DNA of 34,881 bases from an uncultured Oscillospiraceae bacterium (GTDB lineage Bacteria; Bacillota_A; Clostridia; Oscillospirales; Oscillospiraceae): positions 1 through 34,881 of the forward strand of contig CAAEOU010000178.1 in NCBI GenBank assembly GCA_900757695.1. The letters are read 5' to 3'. This document shows, in pieces, positions 1 to 8,783 of the stretch. The number at the start of each line of letters is the position of its first letter. The stretch's first letter is position 1. The translations under genes were made by a program, and so were the position numbers. The notes under the pieces were generated by a model. The model saw only the letters and a list, made by a program, of their open reading frames with translations, ran no database searches and was not told where the DNA came from.

Positions 1-63
1 CCCCCGCCACAATTGGATCACGTCATTGATTGGGGCTGTATCGGAAATGGTACAGCACGGGAA

Positions 64-1284
64 TCACTGCGCGCCGTCAATGCCCTGAACGGTTACGAAG
101 TCCCACAGACCGCTTTCCGTATTGGCCGTCTTGACGAATGCGCTGTCACGGTTGGCGTCGCCTTCCTCGTTGAAGGAGATCTCGCCGGTGATACCAGTGT
201 ACTTCACGCCGGGCAGTGCCGCCATAACATCCTGAGGATTGGTAGTACCTGCGGCCTTCAGTGCCTCCAACGCGGTGTAGTAGGCGTCATACCCCATCAC
301 GGAGACAGCGGAGATAATGTCGTTGCCGCCGTTGTTGGACAGGTTGGTGCTGTCAGACTTGATCCACTCTTTGAATCCCTTCTCAAACTCCGCATTGCCG
401 CCCTCGGCGTAGAACGTGGTCACATAGACCTTCACGTCCTTGCCCTTTGCAGCGCCCAGGATCACGTTGGAGTCCCAAGTGTCGGAGGCCAGCAGCGGCA
501 TGTCAATTCCCTGCGCGGCAGCCTGCTCCACAATCAGCTGTGCATAGCTGATGGAGGTGGGAGCGAAGATCACGTCCGCACCCTCATTCTTCGCGGTGGT
601 CAGATAGGAGGTGAAGTCGGAGTTGTTTTTGGGGAAAGACTCCACAACACACTCCATACCCAGCTTCTCTGCTGCCTGCTTGAAGTAGTTCATCAGGCCC
701 TGGTCGTAGTCGTTACCCAGCTGGCCCAGGCAGTACACCTTCTCCGCCTTCAGCTCGTCCTTGGCAAAGTTGGCCAGGACAGTACCCTGGAAGGGGTCCA
801 GGAAGCAGATCCGGAAGTAGTGGTCATTGCCCTCCGTGATCTGGGGGTTGGTGCAGGTCACACCCACAGCGGGAATCTTTGCCTGTGCGAAGGTGTCGGA
901 AGCCGCGATGGAAACGCCGGAACCGTAAGAGCCCAAAATGATGGACACGTTCTTGGAGATCAGATTGCTGGCTGCGGACACGGCCTTGTCGTTGGAGGAC
1001 TCGTTATCCACCACTTCCAGCTTGACATTGTAAGTCTTCCCGCCAATGTCTACTGTGGGGGTTTCTGCATTTGCATACTGCATACCCAGAACCTCCTGCT
1101 TACCGCCGGCACCGTTGTCGCCGGAGAGGGGCTCGAAGACGCCGATCACCACGGTATCACCGTTGGCAGACGCATTGGCGTCGCCGCCGCTGCCGGTTTC
1201 GTCGGCAGGCTCTGCCGGCGTGCCGCAGGCACACAGTGCCAGCGCCATGCAGCCGGCCAGCAGAAGTGCAAGAATCTTCTTCAT
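64..1284 (-). CDS. Branched-chain amino acid ABC transporter substrate-binding lipoprotein (LivJ-like)
   Basis: A 406-aa extracellular solute-binding protein of the type I periplasmic-binding fold (Peripla_BP_6, leucine/isoleucine/valine-binding family). It would capture branched-chain or related amino acids at the cell surface for a LivHMGF permease. The N-terminus is a lipoprotein signal: MKK, a hydrophobic stretch, then lipobox LCAC with the acylated Cys at residue 20, followed by an acidic, Gly-rich linker to about residue 45. The body carries family-typical segments such as VVIGVFEPLSGDNG and SYGSGVSIAASD. The ATG is preceded by an AAGGAGGT site. Permease and ATPase genes would be expected downstream (below position 64), outside the window, so ligand identity rests on family resemblance. 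Amide or short peptide ligands remain possible. Confidence 0.9.
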   Translation of the reverse strand: MKKILALLLAGCMALALCACGTPAEPADETGSGGDANASANGDTVVIGVFEPLSGDNGAGGKQEVLGMQYANAETPTVDIGGKTYNVKLEVVDNESSNDKAVSAASNLISKNVSIILGSYGSGVSIAASDTFAQAKIPAVGVTCTNPQITEGNDHYFRICFLDPFQGTVLANFAKDELKAEKVYCLGQLGNDYDQGLMNYFKQAAEKLGMECVVESFPKNNSDFTSYLTTAKNEGADVIFAPTSISYAQLIVEQAAAQGIDMPLLASDTWDSNVILGAAKGKDVKVYVTTFYAEGGNAEFEKGFKEWIKSDSTNLSNNGGNDIISAVSVMGYDAYYTALEALKAAGTTNPQDVMAALPGVKYTGITGEISFNEEGDANRDSAFVKTANTESGLWDFVTVQGIDGAQ

Positions 1285-1352
1285 TTTTTTACCTCCTTAA
1301 ATTTGTCAGCATGTCCGCCCACAGTGGACGTATGTACATTTCTGACATTGTT

Positions 1353-1386
1353 TTTATAGTTTACTATAAATCGTATCATTTTGCAA
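1353..1386 (-). promoter_or_regulatory. Promoter of the LivJ-like gene with an overlapping palindrome
   Basis: Reading the minus strand, TTGCAA (1381-1386) and TAAACT (1358-1363) are 17 bp apart and fit a vegetative sigma-70/SigA promoter. A perfect inverted repeat, TTTATAGT-TT-ACTATAAA (1353-1370), overlaps the -10 element and could be a repressor operator. The hexamers and the dyad are seen directly; the regulatory role is inferred. Confidence 0.5.
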
Positions 1387-1431
1387 CTTTTTTTTCGTTT
1401 CTAAGCATTCCGCAGCGTTTGTTCTGCGTCT

Positions 1432-4188
1432 TTAACTTTCCACGCGGACGGTGCTGCTGCCACCGCGGGTCTTTTGAATCACAATTTGGCGGTCAATCCG
1501 CGCCTTCAGACCGGAAACATGGGAAATAATCCCCACCAGTTTGTTCCTCTCTGCCAAACCGGACAAAGTCCGAATGGCCAGCTCCAACGCTTCCTCGTCC
1601 AGGGAGCCAAAGCCTTCGTCTACAAACAGCACATCCAGCCGCAATCCACCGGCCGCGGCCTGCATTTCATCCGCCAACCCCAGCGCCAATGCCAGAGAAG
1701 CCTGGAAGGACTCTCCTCCTGACAGCGTCTTTACACTCCGCTGCCCTCCCTCATAGTGATCCAGAACATTGAGCTCCAATCCGCTGCGGCTGCGCTGATT
1801 TTCCGCCCCTTGTCGGCGCAGAAGCTCATATCGCCCACTGGTCATAGCCATGAGCCGAAGGTTGGCCCGCGCCAAAATCCGGTCAAACCAAGTCATTTGA
1901 ACATAGGTCTCCAGCATGATTTTGTCTTTTCCCGGCACTGTGCCATTGGCGGTGTTGGAAAGGGCGCGGATCCAGGTCCATTTCTCCTGGACTTCCCCAC
2001 GCTGCCGTACAGCCTCTCGCAACGCTTTCCAGGCATGCTGATTTCTCTCCTGCTGCGTCAACAGAGCTTCCCGTCGCCTCTGCATTTCCTGCAGGGTTTT
2101 CTGGTGTTCCCCGGCCTGCGCTAAGAGATCAGGGAGAACATCGTACTGGGCCTCTTCAAGCTGTTCTTGCAATGCTTTGATCCGAGTATCCGCCGCTTCT
2201 CTTGTTTGGCGGCATGCCTCGTAGTCAGCCTGGAGCCTGTGCAGGGCGCGTTCCCCCGCCTCTTTTCTCTGTTGACAGGATGTGAGCGCCGCTTCCGCTT
2301 CCTGCCGGGCGGAAAATTCCAAAGACGCTTTCTGCCTCTGAATCTGATGATTCAGCGCTGCCAGCTTGCTCTCCAGCCCCGACTGTGCCTTCTCAATGGA
2401 GAGAATACTCGCCTGGGCCCTGGCAATCTCTTCCTCCAGCCTTGGCATGCGAATTTGAATTTCCTCACGGCGCCTCCTATGCTGGCGCAGCTGCATCTCC
2501 AGCTGATCCAGCTGCGCCGCTTCGTCCTGGCATTCTGCTGCCGCAGCGTTCATTTGCTGGGAAATCGTTGGAAACGACACTTCACCAAACAGGGCCTTCC
2601 CCTGGCGCTCTGCCTCCTGCCGGGCGGAAGCCCAACGGGCTTGGGCCTTCCCAGCCGATAAACTGGCCGTCTGGGTTGCGGTTTCCGCTTCTTCCATTGC
2701 CGTCCGCTTCTCTTGAAGGTGCTCACGTGTTGGCACCGACTCAGAGCGCTGTGCGGGAAAAGGATGATGGAGGGAGCCACAAACAGGGCATCGTTCTCCC
2801 TCCTGCAGGAAACCGGCCAAATAACCAGCTTGTCCATCCAGAAACTCCCGTTCCAGCTGGGTATATGCCCACCGAAGGTGGGTGGAATTCTCCGCTGCAG
2901 CGCGGTATTGCTCCAGTGCCGCTTGATGGGAATGGGAGCACCTTCTCTCTTCTTGAAGCAGCTCACGCAGCGTACCCAGCTCTTTTTCCCGGGAAGCCAG
3001 CTTCTGTCTTCGCGCCTTCAAAAGTGCTTCCCGCTGTTCCAAACCCTCCAGTTGAGACAGTTCCTGCCGGAGTGCAGCCTGCTCAGTCTGTCGATTGCCG
3101 GCGTCCTGCACAGCCTTTGCCTTCCCCGCTGCCCCTTTTTGCATCTGATCGAATACGGTATTCCTCTCTTTTTCCAGGTCTTCCAATAATACATAGGCGG
3201 AAAGTTGCTCTGTTCGAACCGCGATCTCCTCCGTCAGCCGCTGGAGGGCGGCCTCCTGCCCGGGGGCCGTATCCCATTCCCTTTGCAGTTTCTCCCAGGT
3301 GGGCATCCAGGATTTTAACTGCGCCTGGGCTGCCGAAAGCTCCTGCCGAACCCGGGCGGCGGCCTCCTCTTTTCCAATACGACGGGATAGGGTTTCCCCT
3401 TCAGCCTGCAGTGTCTGCTCTTGTTTTCGAAGTGCCTCCAGATCCGCGGTTTCTTTCTGCAAAATTTTCTCCAAAAGGGAAAGCATCTCACCGTCTTCCA
3501 AACAAACAGCTTCCCTCCAGGCTTCCTCCCATTCCGGTCCCGGCTGCACCTGCTCAACATGCTGTTGTATTTTTTGACTCAAGCTCTCATAGGTGCTTTT
3601 CCACTGGGCTGCTTCTGTCCGCAGCGCTTCCTGGAGCTTTTGATAGGGCTCCGTGTGGAAAATTTCCCGAAAAATCTTGCTTCGTTCCTCGGTTTTCGCC
3701 AGCAAGAGCTGGAGAAACTCCCCTTGGGCAATCATCGCCACCCGATTAAACTGCGCCCGGTCCAGCCCAATCAGCGCCTTCACCGCCTTTGTAACCTCCC
3801 GCGTCCCTGTCACAGGAGGGTGTCCATCGGGGAACAAGAGCTGAGCATCTGCCTTTTCCACCACCAGTTTATCTCCCCGTTTCGCGGGCCGGAGATATTC
3901 TGGATTGCGGCGAACGGTGTACTGCTTTTCTCCGCATTGAAAGGTCAGTTCCACAAAAGTTGGTACTGTACCCTTCGCGTAGCTGCTTCGGAGCATAACC
4001 GGTTCTCGATGTGTCCCGCTGGCTTCTCCATACAGCGCAAAGGTAATGCCATCAAACAATGTAGTCTTTCCCGCGCCAGTTTCTCCTGTAATTAAGTAGA
4101 TGCCTCGGGTTCCCAACTGGGAAAAGTCCACTGTGACTTCCTCTGCATAGGGACCAAAGGCAGACAAGGTCAAGACAAGGGGCCGCAT
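1432..4188 (-). CDS. sbcC: Exonuclease subunit SbcC
   Basis: A 918-aa SMC-like ATPase that pairs with SbcD in the nuclease that opens hairpins and cleans protein-blocked DNA ends. The N-terminal half-ATPase has Walker A GETGAGKTT at residues 35-43. Long coiled coils rich in Glu, Gln, Ala and Arg flank a zinc hook CPVCGSLHHP near residue 466, through which two SbcC molecules dimerise. The C-terminal half has the ABC signature LSGGESFQAS (about 818) and Walker B VLFVDEGFGSLDEE (about 850). Length is slightly below the roughly 1,000 aa of E. coli SbcC, mainly through shorter coils. GGAGG sits just before the ATG, and the gene overlaps the end of sbcD by 19 bp, so the two are almost certainly translationally coupled. 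Confidence 0.95.
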   Translation of the reverse strand: MRPLVLTLSAFGPYAEEVTVDFSQLGTRGIYLITGETGAGKTTLFDGITFALYGEASGTHREPVMLRSSYAKGTVPTFVELTFQCGEKQYTVRRNPEYLRPAKRGDKLVVEKADAQLLFPDGHPPVTGTREVTKAVKALIGLDRAQFNRVAMIAQGEFLQLLLAKTEERSKIFREIFHTEPYQKLQEALRTEAAQWKSTYESLSQKIQQHVEQVQPGPEWEEAWREAVCLEDGEMLSLLEKILQKETADLEALRKQEQTLQAEGETLSRRIGKEEAAARVRQELSAAQAQLKSWMPTWEKLQREWDTAPGQEAALQRLTEEIAVRTEQLSAYVLLEDLEKERNTVFDQMQKGAAGKAKAVQDAGNRQTEQAALRQELSQLEGLEQREALLKARRQKLASREKELGTLRELLQEERRCSHSHQAALEQYRAAAENSTHLRWAYTQLEREFLDGQAGYLAGFLQEGERCPVCGSLHHPFPAQRSESVPTREHLQEKRTAMEEAETATQTASLSAGKAQARWASARQEAERQGKALFGEVSFPTISQQMNAAAAECQDEAAQLDQLEMQLRQHRRRREEIQIRMPRLEEEIARAQASILSIEKAQSGLESKLAALNHQIQRQKASLEFSARQEAEAALTSCQQRKEAGERALHRLQADYEACRQTREAADTRIKALQEQLEEAQYDVLPDLLAQAGEHQKTLQEMQRRREALLTQQERNQHAWKALREAVRQRGEVQEKWTWIRALSNTANGTVPGKDKIMLETYVQMTWFDRILARANLRLMAMTSGRYELLRRQGAENQRSRSGLELNVLDHYEGGQRSVKTLSGGESFQASLALALGLADEMQAAAGGLRLDVLFVDEGFGSLDEEALELAIRTLSGLAERNKLVGIISHVSGLKARIDRQIVIQKTRGGSSTVRVES

Positions 4189-5321
4189 AACGATTCCTCC
4201 CAGATTTTTTCCATCTCTGCTTTTAGAAATTCCTCCTGAACTTGGTGCATCGGCTGATTGTTCTGCAGCTGATAAAGGTCCTGGAAAAGGGCCAGGGGGG
4301 TCTTCTCCTCAGGCCGCTCTGCCCCCAAAATTTCTCCCGTTGACTGGGTGCGGAGATTGTCATAGCTGAGCTTGAGCAGGTTGGGATAAATAGTCCGCAG
4401 TTTTCCCATGGCCTCTGGTACATCTTCCTCATCGGTCAGGATGACATGGAGATAATCCTCTACCTGCATGCCCTGATAAAATTTCCGGGATGTAACCGTT
4501 TCATAGGTCCCCCGCACCTCCCGCAGATCCCGCATGGGACACAGGGGGATCGCCTCAATTTTTACACGTCCTTTTTCCTCCAGTGTTACCAAGGTCACCG
4601 ATTTCTCCTGTCCGCTCTCTGAAAAGGAGTACTTCAGCGGCGTACCACAGTAGCGAAGGGTTGGCCGTCCTACGCTCTGGGCTCTGTGGAGATGTCCCAA
4701 GGCAACATAGTCGAATGGATCAAACAGTTCTCCACTCACCTGGTCCAACCCGCCGACCGAATGTTCCTCTGATTCGCTGGTGGTCCCCCCGGTGACAAAC
4801 TGATGCGCCACCAGAACATTGCGCCGCGATGGGGGCACTGTCCATTGCTGGAGCGCGTAGGAAACGGCATCCTGGTAGGTGGCAATCTCCGCTTCCGGCG
4901 CAGAATGGCGCACGAGAGCCGGCTTCAAATAGGGCAGCAGATAAATGGCCACTTCTCCATAGGCATCCCGCAAAAGAACAGGTTCCTGAGGCCCCTGATA
5001 GACCGCAGACAAATAGATGCCGGTTCCGGTCAAAAGACGCGCGCCAAAACTCAACCGCTCTGGAGAGTCGTGATTCCCGCTGATGGCAAAGACGGGGATT
5101 CCTGCCTGAGAGAGCGCCGTAAAAAAAGTATCTAACAGTATCACAGCCTCTGCCGGTGGAACCGGTTTGTCATAGAGATCCCCCGCCAGCAATACCCCGT
5201 CCACTTTTCTCTCTATGGCGAGCTGTGCAATCTGCTCTAAAATATATCGCTGATCCTCCAGCATAGAGCATTCATTGACCCGCTTTCCGATGTGCAGGTC
5301 AGATAGATGGAGCAGCTTCAC
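4170..5321 (-). CDS. sbcD: Exonuclease subunit SbcD
   Basis: A 383-aa Mre11-type metallophosphoesterase, the nuclease partner of SbcC. The metal-binding motifs appear in order: LSDLHIGK (D and H ligands) at the N-terminus, LLAGDLYDK, ISGNHDS, VAHQFVTGG and ALGHLHRAQ. I chose a GTG at 5321 because it gives the family-typical start MKLLHLSDLHIGK and lies 9 nt after an AAGGAG site. An ATG at 5330 would add only three residues but directly abuts that site. An open frame continues upstream to 5456, but it runs through the ridA terminator and is not believable as coding. It is the first gene of the sbcDC operon. Confidence 0.94.
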   Translation of the reverse strand: MKLLHLSDLHIGKRVNECSMLEDQRYILEQIAQLAIERKVDGVLLAGDLYDKPVPPAEAVILLDTFFTALSQAGIPVFAISGNHDSPERLSFGARLLTGTGIYLSAVYQGPQEPVLLRDAYGEVAIYLLPYLKPALVRHSAPEAEIATYQDAVSYALQQWTVPPSRRNVLVAHQFVTGGTTSESEEHSVGGLDQVSGELFDPFDYVALGHLHRAQSVGRPTLRYCGTPLKYSFSESGQEKSVTLVTLEEKGRVKIEAIPLCPMRDLREVRGTYETVTSRKFYQGMQVEDYLHVILTDEEDVPEAMGKLRTIYPNLLKLSYDNLRTQSTGEILGAERPEEKTPLALFQDLYQLQNNQPMHQVQEEFLKAEMEKIWEESLCGPLS

Positions 5322-5348
5322 ACATACCATCTCCTTTCTCCCTTTATG

Positions 5349-5384
5349 AAAAAAACGGTATGGCACTTTGTGCCATACCGTTTT
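5349..5384 (-). terminator. Rho-independent terminator of the aminotransferase-ridA operon
   Basis: A 15-bp perfect stem (5352-5366 with 5370-5384) and a 3-nt loop. On the minus strand it is followed by a run of seven T, which ends transcription 11 bp after the ridA stop and separates ridA from sbcD. Confidence 0.88.
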
Positions 5385-5394
5385 GAGCGTGCGG

Positions 5395-5766
5395 TTACCG
5401 CGCTGCAATGACCTCAATTTCCACCAAGGCGTCCTTGGGAAGCTGCGCCACGGCAAAGCAGGAGCGAGCCGGCTTATGGTCCTTAAAATACTGTGCGTAA
5501 ATTTCGTTGAACAGGGAGAAATCCTCCATGCTCTTCAGATAACAGGTGGTCTTTACCACATGATTCAGGGTCAGACCAGCCGCCTTCAGCACAGAGATCA
5601 CATTCTCCAGGGCCTGAACGGTTTGGGCAGCCATGCTGTGTGCCAAGGCACCCGTATCCGGGATCAAACCCAGCTGGCCGGAGGCAAAGATCAGACCGCC
5701 TGTCTCAATGGCCTGGGAATACGGCCCGATTGCCGCTGGTGCTTTGTCGGTGTGCAGGATTTCCAT
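5395..5766 (-). CDS. ridA: RidA family reactive enamine/imine deaminase
   Basis: A 123-aa YjgF/YER057c/UK114 protein, full length for the family. RidA trimers hydrolyse reactive 2-aminoacrylate and related enamines that PLP enzymes release, protecting other PLP enzymes. Signature regions are present: APAAIGPYSQAI near the N-terminus, FASGQLGL, and the C-terminal PARSCFAVAQLPKDALVEIE with the conserved substrate-binding Arg. A GGAAG site precedes the ATG. It lies 57 bp downstream of a PatB/MalY-type lyase in the same orientation with a terminator after it, so the pair is probably co-transcribed. The pairing makes chemical sense because the lyase reaction goes through aminoacrylate. Confidence 0.93.
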   Translation of the reverse strand: MEILHTDKAPAAIGPYSQAIETGGLIFASGQLGLIPDTGALAHSMAAQTVQALENVISVLKAAGLTLNHVVKTTCYLKSMEDFSLFNEIYAQYFKDHKPARSCFAVAQLPKDALVEIEVIAAR

Positions 5767-5823
5767 ACAATACGCTTCCTTTCTTTGGGAGTTCCATCAT
5801 ATTTTTTCGGATTCTATCTGCCT

Positions 5824-7014
5824 TCAGGCGCGCAGAACCCGTTTGAGCACGGTTTCCAATTGTTCAGCCGCACGCTGGATGGTCTGCTGTGGGGCTGCCA
5901 AATTCAGCCGGATATGGGTATCTGATTTCTCTCCTTCCGGGAAGAACCAGTGCCCGTAGTCCGGAGCCAGATGACAGGCGTTCTGAACGAAGTCGTGGAG
6001 CGTCTCCCGAGAAACGACACCTGCCAAATCAATCCACATCAGATAAGTTCCCTCCAGAGGAGACACAACCACCTCTGGGAATTGTGACAGCGTCTCCCGC
6101 AGCATGCAGGCATTTTGAAATATCGCGTGGAGAACCATCTCCAGCCATTCCTTTCCCCCCAAAAATGCCGCTGTCACCGCTACATAATCCAGTGTGCTTC
6201 CCTCACTGATCCCCAGTTTACGTTGGAAGGCATCAAACTGTTCCCGCTGTGCTTCCTCTGGGAGGACTAAGATAGAATTTTTCATACCGGCCAAATTAAA
6301 GGTTTTGCTGGCGGAGAAAAAGGTAATGGGTTTTCCTTCCCCCTGCCACAAACGGGTGGCGGAACAATGGCGATGGCCCGGCATGAGAATGTCATGGTGG
6401 ATTTCATCTGACACCACCTGGACCTGATGACGCTGGCAGCACGCCAGCATGTCTCTGAGCTCCTCTTCCCTCCAAACCCGTCCAACAGGGTTGTGAGGAG
6501 AACAGAGCAAAAAGAGCTTTGGTCTCTGTGCCACAATGGTCTGCTCAAATTGTTCCAAGTCTACCGTGTAAATCCCATTCCGCTCTGTCAACGGATGGTA
6601 CACCGCCCTCCGTCCTGTATTCCGAATCACTCGATAGAAGGGATAGTATACCGGGATCTGGACCAAAATACCGTCACCCGGCGCTGTGATGGCCTGAATC
6701 AGCTGAAAAAGGCCGGAAACAACGCCCGATGTTGTCCGAATCCACTCCCGCTGCAAGCATGTACCGTGTTGGGTTTTCTCCCAACCCAGGATGCTTTCAT
6801 AATAGGCGTCTGGGACACGATAATATCCAAATGCGCCCTGCTCTACGGCCTGGTGCAGCGCATCCCGCACACACTTTGGCGCCTTGAAATCCATGTCAGC
6901 CACCCAGAGGGGCAGCAAGTCCTCCTGCCCAAAGGTCGCCAGAAGGGAATCCCACTTGGCGCTATTGGTGCCCCTGCGGTCCAGGAGCGCGATTTCCCGT
7001 AGATCTGTTTGCAC
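5824..7014 (-). CDS. PatB/MalY-type PLP aminotransferase, probable cystathionine beta-lyase (C-S lyase)
   Basis: A 396-aa fold-type I PLP enzyme of the MalY/PatB branch. These enzymes cleave the C-S bond of cystathionine or cysteine conjugates to a thiol, pyruvate and ammonia; some act as aminotransferases. Family marks are LPLWVADMDFKAP near residue 35, GYY for cofactor stacking, CSPHNPVGRVW, VVSDEIHHD, and SASKTFNLAG with the Schiff-base Lys at residue 237. The C-terminal IRLNLAAP holds the carboxylate-binding Arg. Translation starts at a GTG with GGGAGGG 9 nt upstream. It is the first gene of an operon with ridA and is divergent from proC. The exact substrate cannot be read from sequence. 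Confidence 0.9.
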   Translation of the reverse strand: MQTDLREIALLDRRGTNSAKWDSLLATFGQEDLLPLWVADMDFKAPKCVRDALHQAVEQGAFGYYRVPDAYYESILGWEKTQHGTCLQREWIRTTSGVVSGLFQLIQAITAPGDGILVQIPVYYPFYRVIRNTGRRAVYHPLTERNGIYTVDLEQFEQTIVAQRPKLFLLCSPHNPVGRVWREEELRDMLACCQRHQVQVVSDEIHHDILMPGHRHCSATRLWQGEGKPITFFSASKTFNLAGMKNSILVLPEEAQREQFDAFQRKLGISEGSTLDYVAVTAAFLGGKEWLEMVLHAIFQNACMLRETLSQFPEVVVSPLEGTYLMWIDLAGVVSRETLHDFVQNACHLAPDYGHWFFPEGEKSDTHIRLNLAAPQQTIQRAAEQLETVLKRVLRA

Positions 7015-7047
7015 AACTAAGTTCCCTCCCCTGTTTGTTTTGATTAA

Positions 7048-7076
7048 ATTTTACCCCACCTTTCTTCCGGGCGCAA
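7048..7076 (-). promoter_or_regulatory. Promoter of the C-S lyase/ridA operon
   Basis: On the minus strand, TTGCGC (7071-7076) and TAAAAT (7048-7053) are 17 bp apart, about 30 bp before the GTG start. Confidence 0.55.
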
Positions 7077-7192
7077 GCGCCATTGCGCTTCCATAGAAAA
7101 CCTTGGAGAGGAAGACAAAACCTCCCTTCCTTTTCTTACCACCTTTTTTCATTCTGACGAGAAAATTTCCCGCGCTTCCCTCCTCCTTTCTC

Positions 7193-7221
7193 TTGTTTGC
7201 CCGCATGCCCTGTGCTACAAT
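7193..7221 (+). promoter_or_regulatory. Promoter of proC
   Basis: TTGTTT (7193-7198) and TACAAT (7216-7221) are 17 bp apart. The leader between them and the proC start is pyrimidine-rich and can form small GGAAAA/TTTTCC hairpins; no known riboswitch was recognised in it. Confidence 0.55.
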
Positions 7222-7316
7222 AAAAGAAAAGTTTTCCTTTTTTCTTTCTTTGCGGAAAACGAATTTTCCTTTTCAAAAGAACACCTAAAAGCAAAAATAG
7301 AATAGGAGTGATTCCC

Positions 7317-8117
7317 ATGCGGTATACATTTGGACTGATCGGCAGCGGAAATATGGGCGGTGCAATTGCCCGTGCGGTCAGCCTGACCTTGAAAGATGGT
7401 ATTTTAGCTGACCACAGTCCCCAGCGGGCGCAGGAATTGGCCGCTGAATTGGGGTTTTCCTCAGGCACCAATGAAGACGCGGCTCGGGAGAGTCAATATC
7501 TTTTTCTGGGGGTCAAGCCCCACCTAATGGGCGGTATGCTGGAGGGAATCCGCCCCACGCTGGCTTCTCGGGAAACCTCCCCCATCCTGGTCTCCATGGC
7601 GGCAGGGCTTACCATCGCCCAGATCCAGCAGATGGCTGGACAGAAGTATCCCGTCATCCGCATCATGCCAAACACACCTGTGGCAGTGAGAGAAGGGGTC
7701 GTTCTTTACGAGACCAGTGCCAATGTCACTGCGGATATGATGGATGGTTTTTTGAACATGATGTCCCAGGCCGGAAAGCTCTTCCACCTGGAGGAATCTC
7801 TCATGGACGTTGGCGCGGCAGTTTCTGGCTGCGGCCCTGCCTACGCCTATCTCATTCTGGATGCCATGGCCGACGGCGGTGTGGCTTGTGGCCTTCCCCG
7901 GCCTGATGCGGTTCGCTTCGCCGCCCAAACACTTTTAGGCGCCGCCCAAATGGTATTGGAAACTGGAAAACATCCCGATCAATTAAAAAACGACGTTTGC
8001 AGTCCTGGCGGCAGTACCATCCAAGGGGTCCGCACACTAGAACAGCGCGCTGTTCGCGCCGCAGTGATGGACGCGGTCATTGCGGCCTGCGAGAAAAACG
8101 CAGCTTTGGGAAAATAA
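7317..8117 (+). CDS. proC: Pyrroline-5-carboxylate reductase
   Basis: A 266-aa NAD(P)H-dependent enzyme that makes proline from 1-pyrroline-5-carboxylate, the last step of proline synthesis. The N-terminal Rossmann motif is FGLIGSGNMGGAIAR. The centre has the family segments RIMPNTPVAVREG and SGCGPAYAYLILDAMADGGVACGL. The C-terminal P5CR signature runs from KNDVCSPGGSTIQG to RTLEQ. An in-frame GTG at 7308 lies inside the AGGAG site, so the ATG at 7317, 7 nt further on, is the better start. It is monocistronic with its own promoter and terminator. Confidence 0.95.
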   Translation: MRYTFGLIGSGNMGGAIARAVSLTLKDGILADHSPQRAQELAAELGFSSGTNEDAARESQYLFLGVKPHLMGGMLEGIRPTLASRETSPILVSMAAGLTIAQIQQMAGQKYPVIRIMPNTPVAVREGVVLYETSANVTADMMDGFLNMMSQAGKLFHLEESLMDVGAAVSGCGPAYAYLILDAMADGGVACGLPRPDAVRFAAQTLLGAAQMVLETGKHPDQLKNDVCSPGGSTIQGVRTLEQRAVRAAVMDAVIAACEKNAALGK

Positions 8118-8118
8118 G

Positions 8119-8157
8119 AAGAAACCGCACCGTGTATTACGGTGCGGTTTCTTTTGG
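8119..8157 (+). terminator. Terminator between convergent proC and the PAP2 gene
   Basis: A perfect 15-bp stem (8119-8133 with 8139-8153), a 5-nt loop and a TTTT tail on the plus strand, 2 bp after the proC stop. The last codons of the convergent PAP2 gene lie within the stem. Confidence 0.9.
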
Positions 8158-8712
8158 TTTTGTGGGGGATTCCGGCCAACGGGGGGAGACCCATCTTCGC
8201 CAGAGGATGACTGCCAGCCATCCGCAGAACACCCCCAAAATCAGGCCGCCCAATACGTCAGTGGGAAAATGAACGTAAAGATACAGCCGGGAAAACGCGA
8301 TGAGGGCAGCCACAACCAGAGTGATCCATCTTCCTTTCCAGCGGTTCATCAGAAGAACTGTGGCCGCTGCAAAGGAGGCGGATGTATGTCCCGAGGGGAA
8401 AGACGGGTCCCCTGGCCGGGCCACCAAAAGCTCCACCGCGGTGTTGAGGTCACAGGGCCGAATCCGGTCCACTGCATTTTTCAACATGAGGTTGCAGAGA
8501 ATGAGACTAAACAGCAGGGACACCAGAACTTGCGCCCCGGTTGCCCGCTCTCCTTTTTGGAAGAAAAGAATGAGAACGCCCAACAGAATCCAGAGGATTC
8601 CTTGATCCCCTAAACCGGTAATAAAGGGCATCACCGCATCCCAAAAACTATTGTGACAGTGGGCCGCGATCCAGTCCAAAATTCCAAGCTCCGCCATAGA
8701 CAGCGGATTCAT
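8137..8712 (-). CDS. PAP2 family membrane phosphatase
   Basis: A 191-aa integral membrane phosphatase of the type 2 phosphatidic acid phosphatase family, which includes undecaprenyl-pyrophosphate phosphatases and PgpB-like lipid phosphatases. The three catalytic blocks are present: KNAVDRIRP (KX6RP), PSGHTSASF (PSGH with the proton-donor His) and SRLYLYVHFPTDVLGG (SRX5HX3D with the nucleophile His). Several hydrophobic helices fit a five- to six-pass membrane protein. The ATG follows GGAAGGAGG. The stop codon lies inside the proC terminator. Whether it recycles undecaprenyl carrier or dephosphorylates other lipids cannot be decided here. Confidence 0.92.
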   Translation of the reverse strand: MNPLSMAELGILDWIAAHCHNSFWDAVMPFITGLGDQGILWILLGVLILFFQKGERATGAQVLVSLLFSLILCNLMLKNAVDRIRPCDLNTAVELLVARPGDPSFPSGHTSASFAAATVLLMNRWKGRWITLVVAALIAFSRLYLYVHFPTDVLGGLILGVFCGWLAVILWRRWVSPRWPESPTKPKETAP

Positions 8713-8783
8713 GCCACCGCCCTCCTTCCAGTCTAAATGATTGCATCATTGTAGCACAAGAGAGACGCGGAAGCAAGGGAAAC

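Noticed and set aside
13..1359. A 448-codon plus-strand open frame
   Set aside because: It mirrors the LivJ-like gene on the other strand, has no ribosome site and shows no recognisable protein pattern.
1405..1431. CGCAG/CTGCG hairpin after sbcC as a terminator
   Set aside because: The stem is only 5 bp and the downstream minus-strand sequence is A-rich rather than T-rich.
2385..3749. A 454-codon plus-strand open frame opposite sbcC
   Set aside because: Proline- and arginine-rich antisense shadow of the sbcC coiled-coil region; sbcC itself has clear motifs throughout.
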